Source: Patescibacteria group bacterium (GTDB taxonomy: Bacteria; Patescibacteriota; Microgenomatia; UBA1406; GWC2-37-13). From it: a stretch of DNA of 64,000 nucleotides. The translations under genes were made by a program, and so were the position numbers. This document shows positions 42,972-51,954 of the stretch, piece after piece. The notes beneath the pieces were generated by a model. It ran no database searches. It was given only the letters and a program-made list of their open reading frames with translations, and was not told the DNA's origin. Within the stretch, counting starts at the first letter, position 1, and each line of letters starts with the position of its first letter. Location: assembly GCA_026415975.1 (NCBI GenBank), contig JAOAFZ010000001.1:186001-250000 (forward strand). The letters are read 5' to 3'.

Positions 42972-43631
42972 ATGGCTACTCAATCAACCACTGCTACCGT
43001 TCCAATTCTCGATCTAGCCGGAAAATCAATAGGGACCAAAGAGCTTAACCCTGAAATATTCGGAGGCGAAATAAACAAAAAAACCCTTCGCTATTATCTG
43101 CATGTCTATCTAAAAAACCAGCGCCAGGGAAACGCAGCTACAAAGACCCGTGGAGAAGTGAACGCTACTACAAAAAAACTTTACCGTCAGAAAGGCACCG
43201 GCGGAGCCCGCCACGGTTCAAAGCGCGCACCTCTATTTGTCGGTGGTGGCGTTACATTTGGTCCGCAACCGAAGGACATATCAGTAACAATTACAAAAAA
43301 ACAGAAAAGAATTGCACTTTTTTCCTCACTCGCGGCAAAATCACAGGAGAAAGCAATACTATGCCTGACAAATGAAGCAACAAAGATCGAAAAGCCATCA
43401 ACGAAATCTGTTTACGCGTTTTTAAAGAGCACTGAACTTACGGGTAAAAAAGTGCTGATGGTAGTTGATTCCGTTGGTAATAATTTGGTACGGTCGTCAC
43501 GAAACCTGAAATCTGTAGATCTTGCTGAAGTTTACACTCTGGATGCATATACGATACTTTGCCATGATGCTATCGTTTTTACCGAAGAAGCACTTGATTC
43601 ATTAACAACCCATTTCCTCCGGACCATATGA
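42972..43631 (+). CDS. rplD: 50S ribosomal protein L4
   Basis: Lines the peptide exit tunnel with its long loop (219 aa). The loop RQKGTGGARHGSKRAPLFVG (about 72-91) is the signature; RQGNAATKTRGEVNATTKK precedes it. L4 is the classical autoregulator of the S10 operon in enterobacteria; whether it binds the predicted leader here is unknown. The stop overlaps the rplW start (ATGA). Confidence 0.96.
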   Translation: MATQSTTATVPILDLAGKSIGTKELNPEIFGGEINKKTLRYYLHVYLKNQRQGNAATKTRGEVNATTKKLYRQKGTGGARHGSKRAPLFVGGGVTFGPQPKDISVTITKKQKRIALFSSLAAKSQEKAILCLTNEATKIEKPSTKSVYAFLKSTELTGKKVLMVVDSVGNNLVRSSRNLKSVDLAEVYTLDAYTILCHDAIVFTEEALDSLTTHFLRTI

Positions 43632-43915
43632 GAGCCGATTTAATACTGGTTAAACCGGTTGTAACTGAAAAAGGTACCCGTCTGCAGAACAGCAATACGT
43701 ATGCTTTTTTTATCCATCCGGATGCTAATAAACACATGGTCCGAGAGTTAATAGAAAAACTGTATAACGTGGAAGTCGGTGCTGTACGTATCACAAACCG
43801 GAAAGGAAAGGTAAAACCTACAGGGCGCCAGCGACGTTTAAAAGCACGCGCTAATAAAAAAATTGCCTACATCACCCTGTTTAAAGGGGCAATTGGCACA
43901 GTGGAAACTAAATAA
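43628..43915 (+). CDS. rplW: 50S ribosomal protein L23
   Basis: Protein at the tunnel exit that docks trigger factor and SRP (95 aa). LVKPVVTEKGTRLQNSNTYAF at the N-terminus and VRELIEKLYNVEVGAVRITN are typical; the C-terminal loop ends early. Overlaps rplD by 4 nt and is 2 nt before rplB. Confidence 0.96.
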   Translation: MRADLILVKPVVTEKGTRLQNSNTYAFFIHPDANKHMVRELIEKLYNVEVGAVRITNRKGKVKPTGRQRRLKARANKKIAYITLFKGAIGTVETK

Positions 43916-43917
43916 CA

Positions 43918-44700
43918 ATGAAAAAGCAAAAGATAAAGCGTGAGTTTAAGCTCAGTAATACAAAGCCGAAAAAAGGCCTGACTGTTATACTCAAGAAACA
44001 CTCGGGCCGTGATAACTCGGGTAAAATTACGGTACGGCATCAGGGCGGGCGGCAAAAGCGCCGCTATCGTGTTATTGACTTCAAGCGGAGTAAACGAGAT
44101 ATATTCGGTACTGTTATGGAGGTCCAATACGATCCAAACCGGAATGCCCACATTGCACTTGTACAATACGAGGACTCTGAGTTGCGTTATATACTGCATC
44201 CGAAGGGATTAGCCATCGGATCAAAGATCATTGCTGGAGAGTCTGTGGAAATTGCTACCGGAAACGCCACGATGTTAAAGAATATCCCGATTGGTATTGA
44301 GGTGCATAACGTTGAGATGCACCCGAATCAGGGAGGCTCTATAATCCGGAGTGCAGGATCTTTTGGTGTAGTTATTGCAAAGGACGGTGGCTACGTGGCC
44401 GTAAAGATGCCTTCCGGTGAAGTCCGGAGAATCATCGAGACGTGCTATGCCACTATTGGCAGGGTAGGAAATGTTGAACATAAAGATATAATTCTCGGAA
44501 AAGCAGGCCGGAAACGCCTCATGGGAATCCGTCCCACCGTACGCGGTACTGCACAGAATCCTCGATCTCACCCGCATGGCGGCGGCGAGGGACGAAGCGG
44601 TGAGGGTATGCATCCCAAGACTCCCTGGGGAAAGAAAGCTCGTGGAAAAAAGACAGCATATAAAAAACGTTGGAGCAAGAAGTTTATCGTCAGTAAGTAA
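43918..44700 (+). CDS. rplB: 50S ribosomal protein L2
   Basis: Peptidyl-transferase-centre protein (260 aa). The KKGLTVILKKHSGRDNSGKI stretch and the C-terminal PHGGGEGRSGEGMHPKTPWG motif (about 221-240) are complete. It is somewhat shorter than the usual 275 aa at the N-terminus. It is followed after 3 nt by rplV; the rpsS gene that normally sits between them is missing here and found at 48128. Confidence 0.97.
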   Translation: MKKQKIKREFKLSNTKPKKGLTVILKKHSGRDNSGKITVRHQGGRQKRRYRVIDFKRSKRDIFGTVMEVQYDPNRNAHIALVQYEDSELRYILHPKGLAIGSKIIAGESVEIATGNATMLKNIPIGIEVHNVEMHPNQGGSIIRSAGSFGVVIAKDGGYVAVKMPSGEVRRIIETCYATIGRVGNVEHKDIILGKAGRKRLMGIRPTVRGTAQNPRSHPHGGGEGRSGEGMHPKTPWGKKARGKKTAYKKRWSKKFIVSK

Positions 44701-44703
44701 ACT

Positions 44704-45204
44704 ATGGAATCGCGCACTTATTTCAAAAATATGCAAATCACACCTGACAAATATCGGGATGTTGTTCGTCTGGTACGTGGCAGGAAACCGCTTGAGGCGG
44801 TGCACATGCTTGAAAACATAAACAAAAAAGCAGCACGATCATTACGCAAGATTATTCTCTCCGCGATTGCAAATGCGCGGAACTCTTTAAATGTTGGCGA
44901 TGATATGCTAGAATTTAAACTTTTCACAATCGAGGAAGGAAACCGGCTGAAGCGTTTTCGTGCAGTCAGTCGGGGAATGGCAAAAGCATTTTATCGCCGC
45001 ATGTCGCATGTGAAGATCATACTTACCACCACAGAAGATGCGGTAGTAACGCCGGTTACCGGTCAAAAAAAGCAGGGAACTGAGAAAAAGACTGCTAAAG
45101 AACCGGTATCTGCGAGACCGGGGCAGGCGAAAGAAGTAAAGCCAGATGCGCGCACGGCTGAAAAAAAAGTCACAATATCGAAAGTTACAGAATCCAAAAA
45201 ATAA
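44704..45204 (+). CDS. rplV: 50S ribosomal protein L22 with lysine-rich C-terminal tail
   Basis: Exit-tunnel protein. Residues 1-110 are the L22 domain (ITPDKYRDVVRLVRGRKPLE; KSARSLRKIILSAIANA-type helix; the loop with RFRAVSRGMAKAFYRRMSHV). Residues 115-166 are an extra tail rich in Lys, Ala, Thr and Glu with no known domain. Standard L22 is about 110 aa, so nearly one third of the protein is extension, probably disordered and RNA-binding. Confidence 0.94.
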   Translation: MESRTYFKNMQITPDKYRDVVRLVRGRKPLEAVHMLENINKKAARSLRKIILSAIANARNSLNVGDDMLEFKLFTIEEGNRLKRFRAVSRGMAKAFYRRMSHVKIILTTTEDAVVTPVTGQKKQGTEKKTAKEPVSARPGQAKEVKPDARTAEKKVTISKVTESKK

Positions 45205-45207
45205 CCT

Positions 45208-45861
45208 ATGGGTCAGAAAGTTCATCCGAAAGGCTTGCGTTTGGGAGTAATCTATAACTGGGATTCCCGCTGGTTCTTCTCTGATAAAGGGAAGTTCCGT
45301 TCGACGCTTCTCGAGGATATTCAGATGCGCCAGCATCTAATGCAGATGTTTAAATTTGCATCAGTGACTCATGTACATATAGAACGCGCTATTAATAAAA
45401 TTACCGTTGTTATTCATGCTGTTAAACCCGGTATGATAATAGGTCGCGGCGGAAAAGGGCTTGAAGAAGTAAAAAAGAACATTGTAAAGTTTGTGAAGAC
45501 CAAAGGAAAGGGCAGTAAGGAAATGAAGGTTGAATTAAAGATTGAACCGATTAAACGACCATATCTTGACGCATACTATGTTGCAACCTCGATTGCGGAA
45601 AAGTTGACCCGTAATTTTCCACATCGGGCCGCTGTCCATCAGACTATTGACCGTGTCATGGAATCCGGTGCCAAAGGTGTGAAAATTCAGTTGGGAGGTC
45701 GTATTAACGGAGCGGAGATTGCCCGCCGTGAGAAGTATTTTGAGGGTTCGATTCCCGCATCGACAATCCGCGAAGACGTCGATTTTGCAAAGTTCCCAGC
45801 ACTCACCAAATCAGGCTATGTTGGTGTAAAAGTCTGGATTTGCCGAAAGGCACAATCGTAA
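45208..45861 (+). CDS. rpsC: 30S ribosomal protein S3
   Basis: Head protein at the mRNA entry (217 aa). The N-terminal MGQKVHPKGLRLG, the KH domain with PGMIIGRGGKGLEEVKKNI (about 73-92) and the C-terminal GRINGAEIARREKYFEGSIP are complete. Three nucleotides separate it from rplV and from rplP. Confidence 0.97.
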   Translation: MGQKVHPKGLRLGVIYNWDSRWFFSDKGKFRSTLLEDIQMRQHLMQMFKFASVTHVHIERAINKITVVIHAVKPGMIIGRGGKGLEEVKKNIVKFVKTKGKGSKEMKVELKIEPIKRPYLDAYYVATSIAEKLTRNFPHRAAVHQTIDRVMESGAKGVKIQLGGRINGAEIARREKYFEGSIPASTIREDVDFAKFPALTKSGYVGVKVWICRKAQS

Positions 45862-45864
45862 CCT

Positions 45865-46272
45865 ATGTTAGCACCCAAAAGACAAAAACATCGCAAACAG
45901 TTTCGAGGTGTATGGCGCCGTATAGCAACAAAGGGCCACGAGCTGAACTTCGGAAGCTATGGGCTTCGTACGATGGAGCCGGGATGGATAAAGGATCGTC
46001 AAATAGAAGCGTGCCGTGTTGTTCTTGCACGTGCAACAAGGAAAAGCGGGAAATTCTGGATTCGTATATTTCCGGATAAGCCGTACACTAAGAAACCGCC
46101 TGAAGTCACAATGGGTGCAGGAAAAGGAGATGTTTCACACTTTGTAGCATCGGTAGTTCCGGGCCGGATAATGTTTGAAGTCGACGGCATACCGGAAGCT
46201 GACGCCCGTAAGGTTCTTGCAGTCGTGTCGTCAAAGCTGTCTGTTACAACGAAATTTGTCAAAGAAGAGTAA
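45865..46272 (+). CDS. rplP: 50S ribosomal protein L16
   Basis: Large-subunit protein near the A-site and 5S rRNA (135 aa). LAPKRQKHRKQFRGVWRRIA at the N-terminus, followed by GSYGLRTMEPGWI and the GAGKGDVSHFVASV loop. It starts 3 nt after rpsC and ends 2 nt before rpmC. Confidence 0.97.
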   Translation: MLAPKRQKHRKQFRGVWRRIATKGHELNFGSYGLRTMEPGWIKDRQIEACRVVLARATRKSGKFWIRIFPDKPYTKKPPEVTMGAGKGDVSHFVASVVPGRIMFEVDGIPEADARKVLAVVSSKLSVTTKFVKEE

Positions 46273-46274
46273 CA

Positions 46275-46472
46275 ATGAAAAAACAAATGGATGAGATTCG
46301 AAAAAAGTCACGGGACGAGCTTATAAAAGAGGTCGAAAAAACAATTGAGGAGCTGGCCCGTATGTCTGTGGAAAACTCGGTAAATCCACTAAAAGATACG
46401 AATGCGCTTCACAAGAAGCGAAAGTATCTCGCACGGATAAAGACCGTTTTACAAGAAACAATACAGAAATGA
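46275..46472 (+). CDS. rpmC: 50S ribosomal protein L29
   Basis: Two-helix coiled protein near the tunnel exit (65 aa). The helix beginning EIRKKSRDELIKEVEKTIEE and the ALHKKRKYLARIKTVLQE helix match the family. The stop overlaps the rpsQ start (ATGA). Confidence 0.92.
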   Translation: MKKQMDEIRKKSRDELIKEVEKTIEELARMSVENSVNPLKDTNALHKKRKYLARIKTVLQETIQK

Positions 46473-46702
46473 AAAAAATGCTTACTGGCTATGTTGTATC
46501 GAACAAGATGGAAAAGACCGTCGTGGTTCGGGTTGAACGGAAGTTCCGTCATCCGAAATACTTAAAAGTCGTAAAGACACACAAAAAGTACAAAGCTCAT
46601 TACGAGAATATTGATCTAGCAGAAGGTGATAAAGTAGTTATTGCCAGCACTGCTCCCATTTCCCGTCACAAGAGCTTTATGGTAATTAAAAAGATAAGCT
46701 AA
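46469..46702 (+). CDS. rpsQ: 30S ribosomal protein S17
   Basis: OB-fold 16S-binding primary protein (77 aa). GYVVSNKMEKTVVVRVERKF and HYENIDLAEGDKVVIASTAP are the family motifs. Translationally coupled to rpmC by a 4-nt overlap. Confidence 0.95.
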   Translation: MKKMLTGYVVSNKMEKTVVVRVERKFRHPKYLKVVKTHKKYKAHYENIDLAEGDKVVIASTAPISRHKSFMVIKKIS

Positions 46703-46708
46703 CCGACT

Positions 46709-47083
46709 ATGTTACAACTGAGATCCATGCTGAATGTTGCCGATAACACTGGAGCAAAAATAGTTCAGCTCATTGGAATACCGAAAAAAGGCGGGCGCAA
46801 GATGGCCTACCTGGGCGAGATCTTTACTGGTGTTGTGAAACAGGCGATGCCGTTCGGCCAGGTAAAGAAAGGTGACATTGTAACTGCGGTGATAGTACGT
46901 ACCCGAAAAGAAGTTCGCAGGAAAGACGGCAGTTACATCCGGTTCGACGATAACGCAGCTGTAATTTTGCAAGGGAAAGATAATCTCGAACCTAAGGGGT
47001 CCCGTGTTTTCGGTCCCGTTGCGAAGGAAATTAAGGATAGAGGGTTTAACAAGATTGCCAGTTTAGCCCCAGAGATTTATTGA
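46709..47083 (+). CDS. rplN: 50S ribosomal protein L14
   Basis: Subunit-interface protein (124 aa). MLQLRSMLNVADNTGAKIVQ at the start, GDIVTAVIVRTRKEVRRKDG in the middle and GSRVFGPVAKEIKDRGFNKI at the end are canonical. Six nucleotides follow rpsQ. Confidence 0.97.
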   Translation: MLQLRSMLNVADNTGAKIVQLIGIPKKGGRKMAYLGEIFTGVVKQAMPFGQVKKGDIVTAVIVRTRKEVRRKDGSYIRFDDNAAVILQGKDNLEPKGSRVFGPVAKEIKDRGFNKIASLAPEIY

Positions 47084-47084
47084 T

Positions 47085-47393
47085 ATGAAATTCAAAAAAG
47101 GCGATCAGGTTATCGTTATAGCAGGAAAAGATAAAGGAAAAGAAGGAACAATAGAGCGAGTGTACGAAGGCTCTAATACCGTTCTGATTCGGGATATTAA
47201 CATGTTTACGAAAGCAGTTAAAAAAAGCGACCAGATGCCGGCAGGCGGATTCGTTAAGGTGCCGCGTCCAATCGATGCTTCGAATGTAATGCTGAAAGAT
47301 CCGAAAAGCGGAAAACCAACTCGCATCGGCGTCAAGGAAATTGATGGTAAGAAAGTTCGTATCGCAAAGAAAAGCGGTACAGAAATCAAATAA
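47085..47393 (+). CDS. rplX: 50S ribosomal protein L24
   Basis: Assembly-initiating large-subunit protein (102 aa) with the KOW motif KFKKGDQVIVIAGKDKGKEG (2-21) and the later DPKSGKPTRIGVKEIDGKK segment. It starts 1 nt after the rplN stop. Confidence 0.95.
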   Translation: MKFKKGDQVIVIAGKDKGKEGTIERVYEGSNTVLIRDINMFTKAVKKSDQMPAGGFVKVPRPIDASNVMLKDPKSGKPTRIGVKEIDGKKVRIAKKSGTEIK

Positions 47394-47394
47394 T

Positions 47395-47934
47395 ATGCAA
47401 CATAGTGCAGTTCTAACTCAGGAACAGAAAAAAAAGATCATGGATGAGATGAAGTTCGACAATCCGATGATGGTTCCAAAGATCGAAAAAGTAGTTTTGA
47501 ATATAGGCGTTGGTGAAGCAACGGTTAATAAAAATGCAATCGCAAACGCCCAGGAGCAGCTAACATTGATTGCCGGCCAGAAGGCGGTAGTGACACTTGC
47601 AAAGAAGTCTATTTCTACCTTTAAAATTCGGAAAGGGTTTCCGAATGGCGTTAAAGTTACGCTTCGAGGTAAGAAAATGCATACGTTTTTGGATAAGTTG
47701 ATCCGGATTGTCATTCCACGCATCAAAGATTTCCGTGGAATCAACCATTCAGCAGTCGATCCGGGCGGCAACCTTAACCTCGGTTTTTCCGAGCAGACAA
47801 TTTTTCCCGAGATAGAATACGATAAAATTGATAAAATTAGAGGCTTACAAGTAACGATTGTTTCTTCCGCCCGTGACCGGGATACCGGAAAGAAGCTGTT
47901 CGAAATTATTGGGATACCATTTAAGAAAGACTGA
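47395..47934 (+). CDS. rplE: 50S ribosomal protein L5
   Basis: 5S rRNA-binding central-protuberance protein (179 aa). [20 protein letters not shown] (about 23-42), the [17 protein letters not shown] block and the [20 protein letters not shown] stretch are typical. ATG 47395 lies 1 nt after the rplX stop; an in-frame upstream start would lie inside rplX and add no homology. Confidence 0.96.
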   Translation: MQHSAVLTQEQKKKIMDEMKFDNPMMVPKIEKVVLNIGVGEATVNKNAIANAQEQLTLIAGQKAVVTLAKKSISTFKIRKGFPNGVKVTLRGKKMHTFLDKLIRIVIPRIKDFRGINHSAVDPGGNLNLGFSEQTIFPEIEYDKIDKIRGLQVTIVSSARDRDTGKKLFEIIGIPFKKD

Positions 47935-47936
47935 GT

Positions 47937-48122
47937 ATGGCAAAAAAATCAGACATGGTTAAGTTTATGCACAAACAGAAGTTCGCGGTTCGGCATGTGA
48001 ACAGATGTCCGCTTTGCGGTCGTTCACACGGATATATGCGCAGGTTTAACATGTGTCGCATTTGTTTCCGAGAAAACGCATTAAAGGGATTTATTCCCGG
48101 CATTCGAAAAATTTCCTGGTAA
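47937..48122 (+). CDS. rpsZ: 30S ribosomal protein S14, type Z (zinc-binding)
   Basis: The short zinc form of S14 (61 aa). The CPLCG and CRICF pairs (24-28 and 40-44) make the C-x2-C...C-x2-C site, and the protein ends with the conserved IPGIRKISW. It starts 2 nt after rplE. Confidence 0.96.
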   Translation: MAKKSDMVKFMHKQKFAVRHVNRCPLCGRSHGYMRRFNMCRICFRENALKGFIPGIRKISW

Positions 48123-48127
48123 TCCCT

Positions 48128-48412
48128 ATGGCACGATCACTAAAGAAAGGACCATATGTCGACGAAAACCTCCTGGAAAAAATCCATAAGCAGATCGAAG
48201 AAAAAAAGTTTCAACCGATTAAGACATACGCGAGAAATTCGCAGATTGCACCAGTGATGGTCGGGCAAAAAATAGCAGTATATGATGGACAGCGTTTCAA
48301 GGAAATTTCCATCACAGAGGGTATGGTTGGTCACCGGCTTGGAGAGTTTGCACCAACCAGGCGTTTCCGGTCACACGGAAAGGTTACCAAGCGTATTGAG
48401 TCCAAGACATAA
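48128..48412 (+). CDS. rpsS: 30S ribosomal protein S19, displaced in the operon
   Basis: Small-subunit head protein (94 aa). MARSLKKGPYVDENLLEKI at the start, then TYARNSQIAPVMVGQKIAVY and GHRLGEFAPTRRFRSHG, all canonical. ATG 48128 is chosen since earlier in-frame starts lie inside rpsZ. The gene stands between rpsZ (S14) and rpsH (S8) instead of between rplB and rplV, where only 3 nt remain. Confidence 0.96.
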   Translation: MARSLKKGPYVDENLLEKIHKQIEEKKFQPIKTYARNSQIAPVMVGQKIAVYDGQRFKEISITEGMVGHRLGEFAPTRRFRSHGKVTKRIESKT

Positions 48413-48430
48413 TATTTTTACGAAAGAACA

Positions 48431-48814
48431 ATGGGAATCAGTGATTTAATGATCAGAATAAAGAATGGTTACATGGCACGCCGAAGCACTGTCGACGCAC
48501 CATACTCCAGCTTTGGAGCTGCTGTCCTTGATAAGCTCAAAACAATCGGTTTTTTGGAAGGATATGAAATAACCGGAGAAACTATCAAAACGATTACAAT
48601 CAAGTTATCATATGATGAGGATATGAACCCTGCGTTCACCGACCTTGAGCTCGTCTCCAAGCCTGGTCAGCGTATATATGTCGCTGTCGATGATCTAAAA
48701 CCCGTCCTGAGCGGGTTCGGATATTCTATTTTATCTACCCCTAAGGGTATCATGACAAACGTTGAGGCACGACGGGCGCGAACAGGTGGGGAGTTACTAT
48801 TTAAGATCTGGTAA
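48431..48814 (+). CDS. rpsH: 30S ribosomal protein S8
   Basis: 16S rRNA primary binder (127 aa). SDLMIRIKNGYMARRSTVD at the N-terminus, a central VSKPGQRIYVAVDDLKPVLS stretch and the C-terminal STPKGIMTNVEARRARTGGE are characteristic. The gap of 18 nt after rpsS is one of the longer ones in the operon. Confidence 0.96.
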   Translation: MGISDLMIRIKNGYMARRSTVDAPYSSFGAAVLDKLKTIGFLEGYEITGETIKTITIKLSYDEDMNPAFTDLELVSKPGQRIYVAVDDLKPVLSGFGYSILSTPKGIMTNVEARRARTGGELLFKIW

Positions 48815-48815
48815 A

Positions 48816-49355
48816 ATGTCGAAAATTGGATACAAGGAAATTTCGGTCCCCCAAAGCACTACGGTAACTATCACCGATAGGGCTGTGACGGTAAAGGGCA
48901 GTAAAGGCGAACTTGCCTTTGCTATTCCGCCCGGCATCTCCGTAGAGCAGACCGATGGGATTCTCCGGGTACGGCGTGCGAACGAACGCAAAGAAACAAA
49001 AGCTCTTCACGGTCTATTTCGCAGTATACTCGCGAACGCTGTTCGCGGCGTTGAGAGCCCGTGGGAGAAACGTCTTCAGATTGTTGGCACAGGCTTTAAT
49101 GTGAAGATGGAAGGCGAGAATCTTGTCTTTAAGGTAGGATACTCTCATCTTGTTACCTTTCAAAAGCCGCCCGGAGTTGTGTTCAAGACCGATGGTCCGA
49201 ATAAAATTATCGTTTCCGGAATAGATAAGCAACTCGTCGGAGAGATTGCTCATCGCATTAAGTGTATCCGTAAACCGGACGCTTATAAAGGGAAAGGAAT
49301 CCGTTACGAAGGAGAGGAAATCAAGTTGAAGCCCGGTAAGAAAGCCAAGGCATAA
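48816..49355 (+). CDS. rplF: 50S ribosomal protein L6
   Basis: Large-subunit protein near the sarcin-ricin loop (179 aa) made of two repeated domains: the N-terminal VTITDRAVTVKGSKGELAF and the C-terminal IVSGIDKQLVGEIAHRIKCI followed by PDAYKGKGIRYEGE. ATG 48816 directly follows the rpsH stop (1 nt between). Confidence 0.96.
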   Translation: MSKIGYKEISVPQSTTVTITDRAVTVKGSKGELAFAIPPGISVEQTDGILRVRRANERKETKALHGLFRSILANAVRGVESPWEKRLQIVGTGFNVKMEGENLVFKVGYSHLVTFQKPPGVVFKTDGPNKIIVSGIDKQLVGEIAHRIKCIRKPDAYKGKGIRYEGEEIKLKPGKKAKA

Positions 49356-49363
49356 ATGAAACT

Positions 49364-49729
49364 ATGAATAGAGTAATCCAAAGAGATCCCGTCGCACGCA
49401 GAAAGTATCGTGTACGGGTAAAAGTTCGGGGGAGCGGAAGTAAGCCGCGAATAAGCGTCTTCCGTTCTAGCAAGTATCTGTACGCGCAGGTCATCGATGA
49501 TACAGCCGGTAGAACGGTTGCCTCATTTTCAACTTTGCATCTCAAGCGCGACGGAAAAAATAAAGGTGTAAAACCGGTGGAACTCTCAAAAGTAATGGGG
49601 AAAGAGCTTGCGGCAATTTTAAAAACGCTAAAAATTGAGTCGGCAGTCCTGGACCGCGGATCGTACGCATACAGAGGGAGTATTGCAACTTTTGCGAACG
49701 CACTTCGCGAAAACGGGATTACCATTTGA
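49364..49729 (+). CDS. rplR: 50S ribosomal protein L18
   Basis: 5S rRNA-binding protein (121 aa). RKYRVRVKVRGSGSKPRISV, RSSKYLYAQVIDDTAGRTVA and a C-terminal DRGSYAYRGSIATFANALRE stretch fit the family. Eight nucleotides follow rplF. Confidence 0.96.
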   Translation: MNRVIQRDPVARRKYRVRVKVRGSGSKPRISVFRSSKYLYAQVIDDTAGRTVASFSTLHLKRDGKNKGVKPVELSKVMGKELAAILKTLKIESAVLDRGSYAYRGSIATFANALRENGITI

Positions 49730-49750
49730 TCATCACGAAGAGGAAATACT

Positions 49751-50212
49751 ATGCAACGTTCACAAAAACAACAAATAGACCGGGCGCACGAGCAGGTCCT
49801 TGAGATTAAACGGGTTTCCAAAAAAACGTCGGGTGGGAACTATATCACTTTTACAGCACTTGTCGCGGTAGGCGATGGGCAGGGAAAGGTGGGGCTTGGA
49901 ACCGGCCGAGCAATGGAGGTTCCGTCTGCAATCCAGAAAGCTATCATAAAGGCACGGAAAAATATGATCTCCGTTCCTGTTGTTGAAGCATCATTGCCCC
50001 ATCAGGTAATGACTAAATTTAAATCCGCGAAGATCCTCTTAAAGCCCGCACCCTTAGGTACCGGACTGAAAGTTGGAAGCGTAGCGCGTACTATTCTTGA
50101 GCTGTGTGGTATACAAAACGCATCGGGAAAGATTATCGGTACCCGGAATCATTCAGCAAATGCCTATGCGGTAATGGCTGCACTGGGTCAGTTGAAAGAT
50201 ACATCGAAGTAA
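49751..50212 (+). CDS. rpsE: 30S ribosomal protein S5
   Basis: Decoding-fidelity protein (153 aa) with the dsRNA-binding-like domain (VLEIKRVSKKTSGGNYITF) and the GDGQGKVGLGTGRAMEVPSA stretch; the C-terminal ELCGIQNASGKIIGTRN is typical. AGAGGA lies 8 nt before the ATG, one of the very few Shine-Dalgarno-like sequences in the operon. The next gene is rplO; rpmD (L30) is missing. Confidence 0.96.
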   Translation: MQRSQKQQIDRAHEQVLEIKRVSKKTSGGNYITFTALVAVGDGQGKVGLGTGRAMEVPSAIQKAIIKARKNMISVPVVEASLPHQVMTKFKSAKILLKPAPLGTGLKVGSVARTILELCGIQNASGKIIGTRNHSANAYAVMAALGQLKDTSK

Positions 50213-50216
50213 TACT

Positions 50217-50654
50217 ATGTTGAACAAACTCAGTCCTATCGGGACTAAAAAAAAGAAACGGCTTGGTAGAGGTATCGGGTCCGGTCGTGGTTCTAAATCC
50301 GGTCGCGGTACAACACGGCATCAGAATGCGCGCGAGAAGATCCCACTTTGGTTTGAAGGCGGTCAAAACAGGCTCGTCAAACGATTTCCCTTGCTTAGAG
50401 GAAAAGGAAAAAACAAATCGGTAAAGCAGGTAATTGAGGTTCGAAGCGGGTCTTTGAATATCTTTAACGATGGAGATGTTGTAAACGCAGCTACACTGAT
50501 GGCACAGGGTTTAATTGGTAAAAATGACGGCAAAAAAGATATAAAAATTATTCTGAACGGCGCAGTAGAGAAAAAATTAACAGTTGAGGTACGTACTACA
50601 AAAGGCGCGAAAGATTCCATAGAGAAAATTGGTGGTTCAGTCACAATTTCATGA
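50217..50654 (+). CDS. rplO: 50S ribosomal protein L15
   Basis: Late-assembly large-subunit protein (145 aa) with the Gly-rich N-terminal [20 protein letters not shown] and the C-terminal L18e/L15 domain. It follows rpsE by 4 nt with no L30 gene between, as usual in CPR. Its stop overlaps the secY start (ATGA). Confidence 0.96.
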   Translation: MLNKLSPIGTKKKKRLGRGIGSGRGSKSGRGTTRHQNAREKIPLWFEGGQNRLVKRFPLLRGKGKNKSVKQVIEVRSGSLNIFNDGDVVNAATLMAQGLIGKNDGKKDIKIILNGAVEKKLTVEVRTTKGAKDSIEKIGGSVTIS

Positions 50655-51940
50655 AACGGATTTCACAAAAGCTGAAGTTGTTCTGGAATGACAAGACGCT
50701 CCGTGCAAAGTTTCTCTTTACAATAGGAATTTTTCTCGTATATCGTATCTTTGCCTTCCTTCCTGTGCCGGCGGTAGATCTGCAACAGCTCCGCGCACTC
50801 TTTTCCCAAAGTCAGTTTCTTTCACTCCTCGATATCTTCTCCGGAGGCACATTGGTCAATTTTTCTGTAATGGCGCTTGGATTAAGCCCCTACATAAATG
50901 CTTCGATCATAATGCAGATGCTAACAATTATTATTCCACAACTTGAAGCCTTACAAAAGGAGGGTCAGTACGGGAGATTTAAGATTAATCAATATACCCG
51001 GTTCCTTACACTCCCACTTACCCTTTTGCAGGGTGTTGGAATTTATGTGCTCCTCCGTAATCAAAATATCCTTGAAAACCTGTCATTCCTGGAGTTTGTC
51101 TCATTTATCCTCACTCTCCTTGCCGGAACATATATTCTCATGTGGTTTGGCGAACTGATCTCTGAGAGAGGGCTCGGAAACGGCATTTCTCTGATTATCT
51201 TTGCCGGTATTGTCGCCCAGTTTCCAGTTATTGCCGGGCGCACGTTTACGACCGTCGACCAGGAAACAATCATAAACGTGGGAATATTTATGATTCTGAG
51301 TCTGCTTATGATCGCTGGAGTAGTATACATTAACCAGGCGGTGAGAAAAATACCGGTTTATTATGCGAAGCGAATCAAGGGAAACAAACAGATTTCATCC
51401 GGAGGGGCGACCTACCTGCCCCTGAAGTTGAATCAGGCTGGGGTTATTCCGATTATCTTTGCGGTATCGTTCGTATTATTTCCACAGCTTATCGGAAACT
51501 ATCTGGTTTTCTCTCCCAATCAGACTATTCAAGGCATAGCACAATGGCTTGTGGTGGCATTTAACCCCAACTCGGTGCTTTATAATATCGTGTATTTTGG
51601 ACTGGTAGTAGCATTCACGTTCTTTTATACTACGGTCGTGTTCAACCCGAAAAAAATCTCCGAGGATATCCAGAAGCATGGAGGATTTATACCCGGAGTG
51701 CGGCCAGGCAGCGAAACGCGTGAGTATCTGACTCGGGTAGTATATCGGATTACCGCAGTGGGTGCGGTATTTTTGGGTGCAATTGCGGTTTCACCGGTGG
51801 TGCTCTCAGCATTCACCGGAATCTCCAATCTGGTAATCGGAGGGACTGGAATTTTGATAGTGGTATCTGTTATACTAGAGACTTTCAAATCTATAGAAGC
51901 ACAGCTTGTAATGAAGAGTTACGATCGGTATACACGTTAA
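50651..51940 (+). CDS. secY: Preprotein translocase subunit SecY
   Basis: Channel subunit of the Sec translocon (429 aa, ten helices). [20 protein letters not shown], the plug region with [20 protein letters not shown], the [18 protein letters not shown] stretch and the C5 loop with [18 protein letters not shown] are all conserved. Coupled to rplO by a 4-nt overlap. Its partners SecD and SecF are encoded at 9896-12126. Confidence 0.98.
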   Translation: MKRISQKLKLFWNDKTLRAKFLFTIGIFLVYRIFAFLPVPAVDLQQLRALFSQSQFLSLLDIFSGGTLVNFSVMALGLSPYINASIIMQMLTIIIPQLEALQKEGQYGRFKINQYTRFLTLPLTLLQGVGIYVLLRNQNILENLSFLEFVSFILTLLAGTYILMWFGELISERGLGNGISLIIFAGIVAQFPVIAGRTFTTVDQETIINVGIFMILSLLMIAGVVYINQAVRKIPVYYAKRIKGNKQISSGGATYLPLKLNQAGVIPIIFAVSFVLFPQLIGNYLVFSPNQTIQGIAQWLVVAFNPNSVLYNIVYFGLVVAFTFFYTTVVFNPKKISEDIQKHGGFIPGVRPGSETREYLTRVVYRITAVGAVFLGAIAVSPVVLSAFTGISNLVIGGTGILIVVSVILETFKSIEAQLVMKSYDRYTR

Positions 51941-51954
51941 GTTATATTTTCCCT

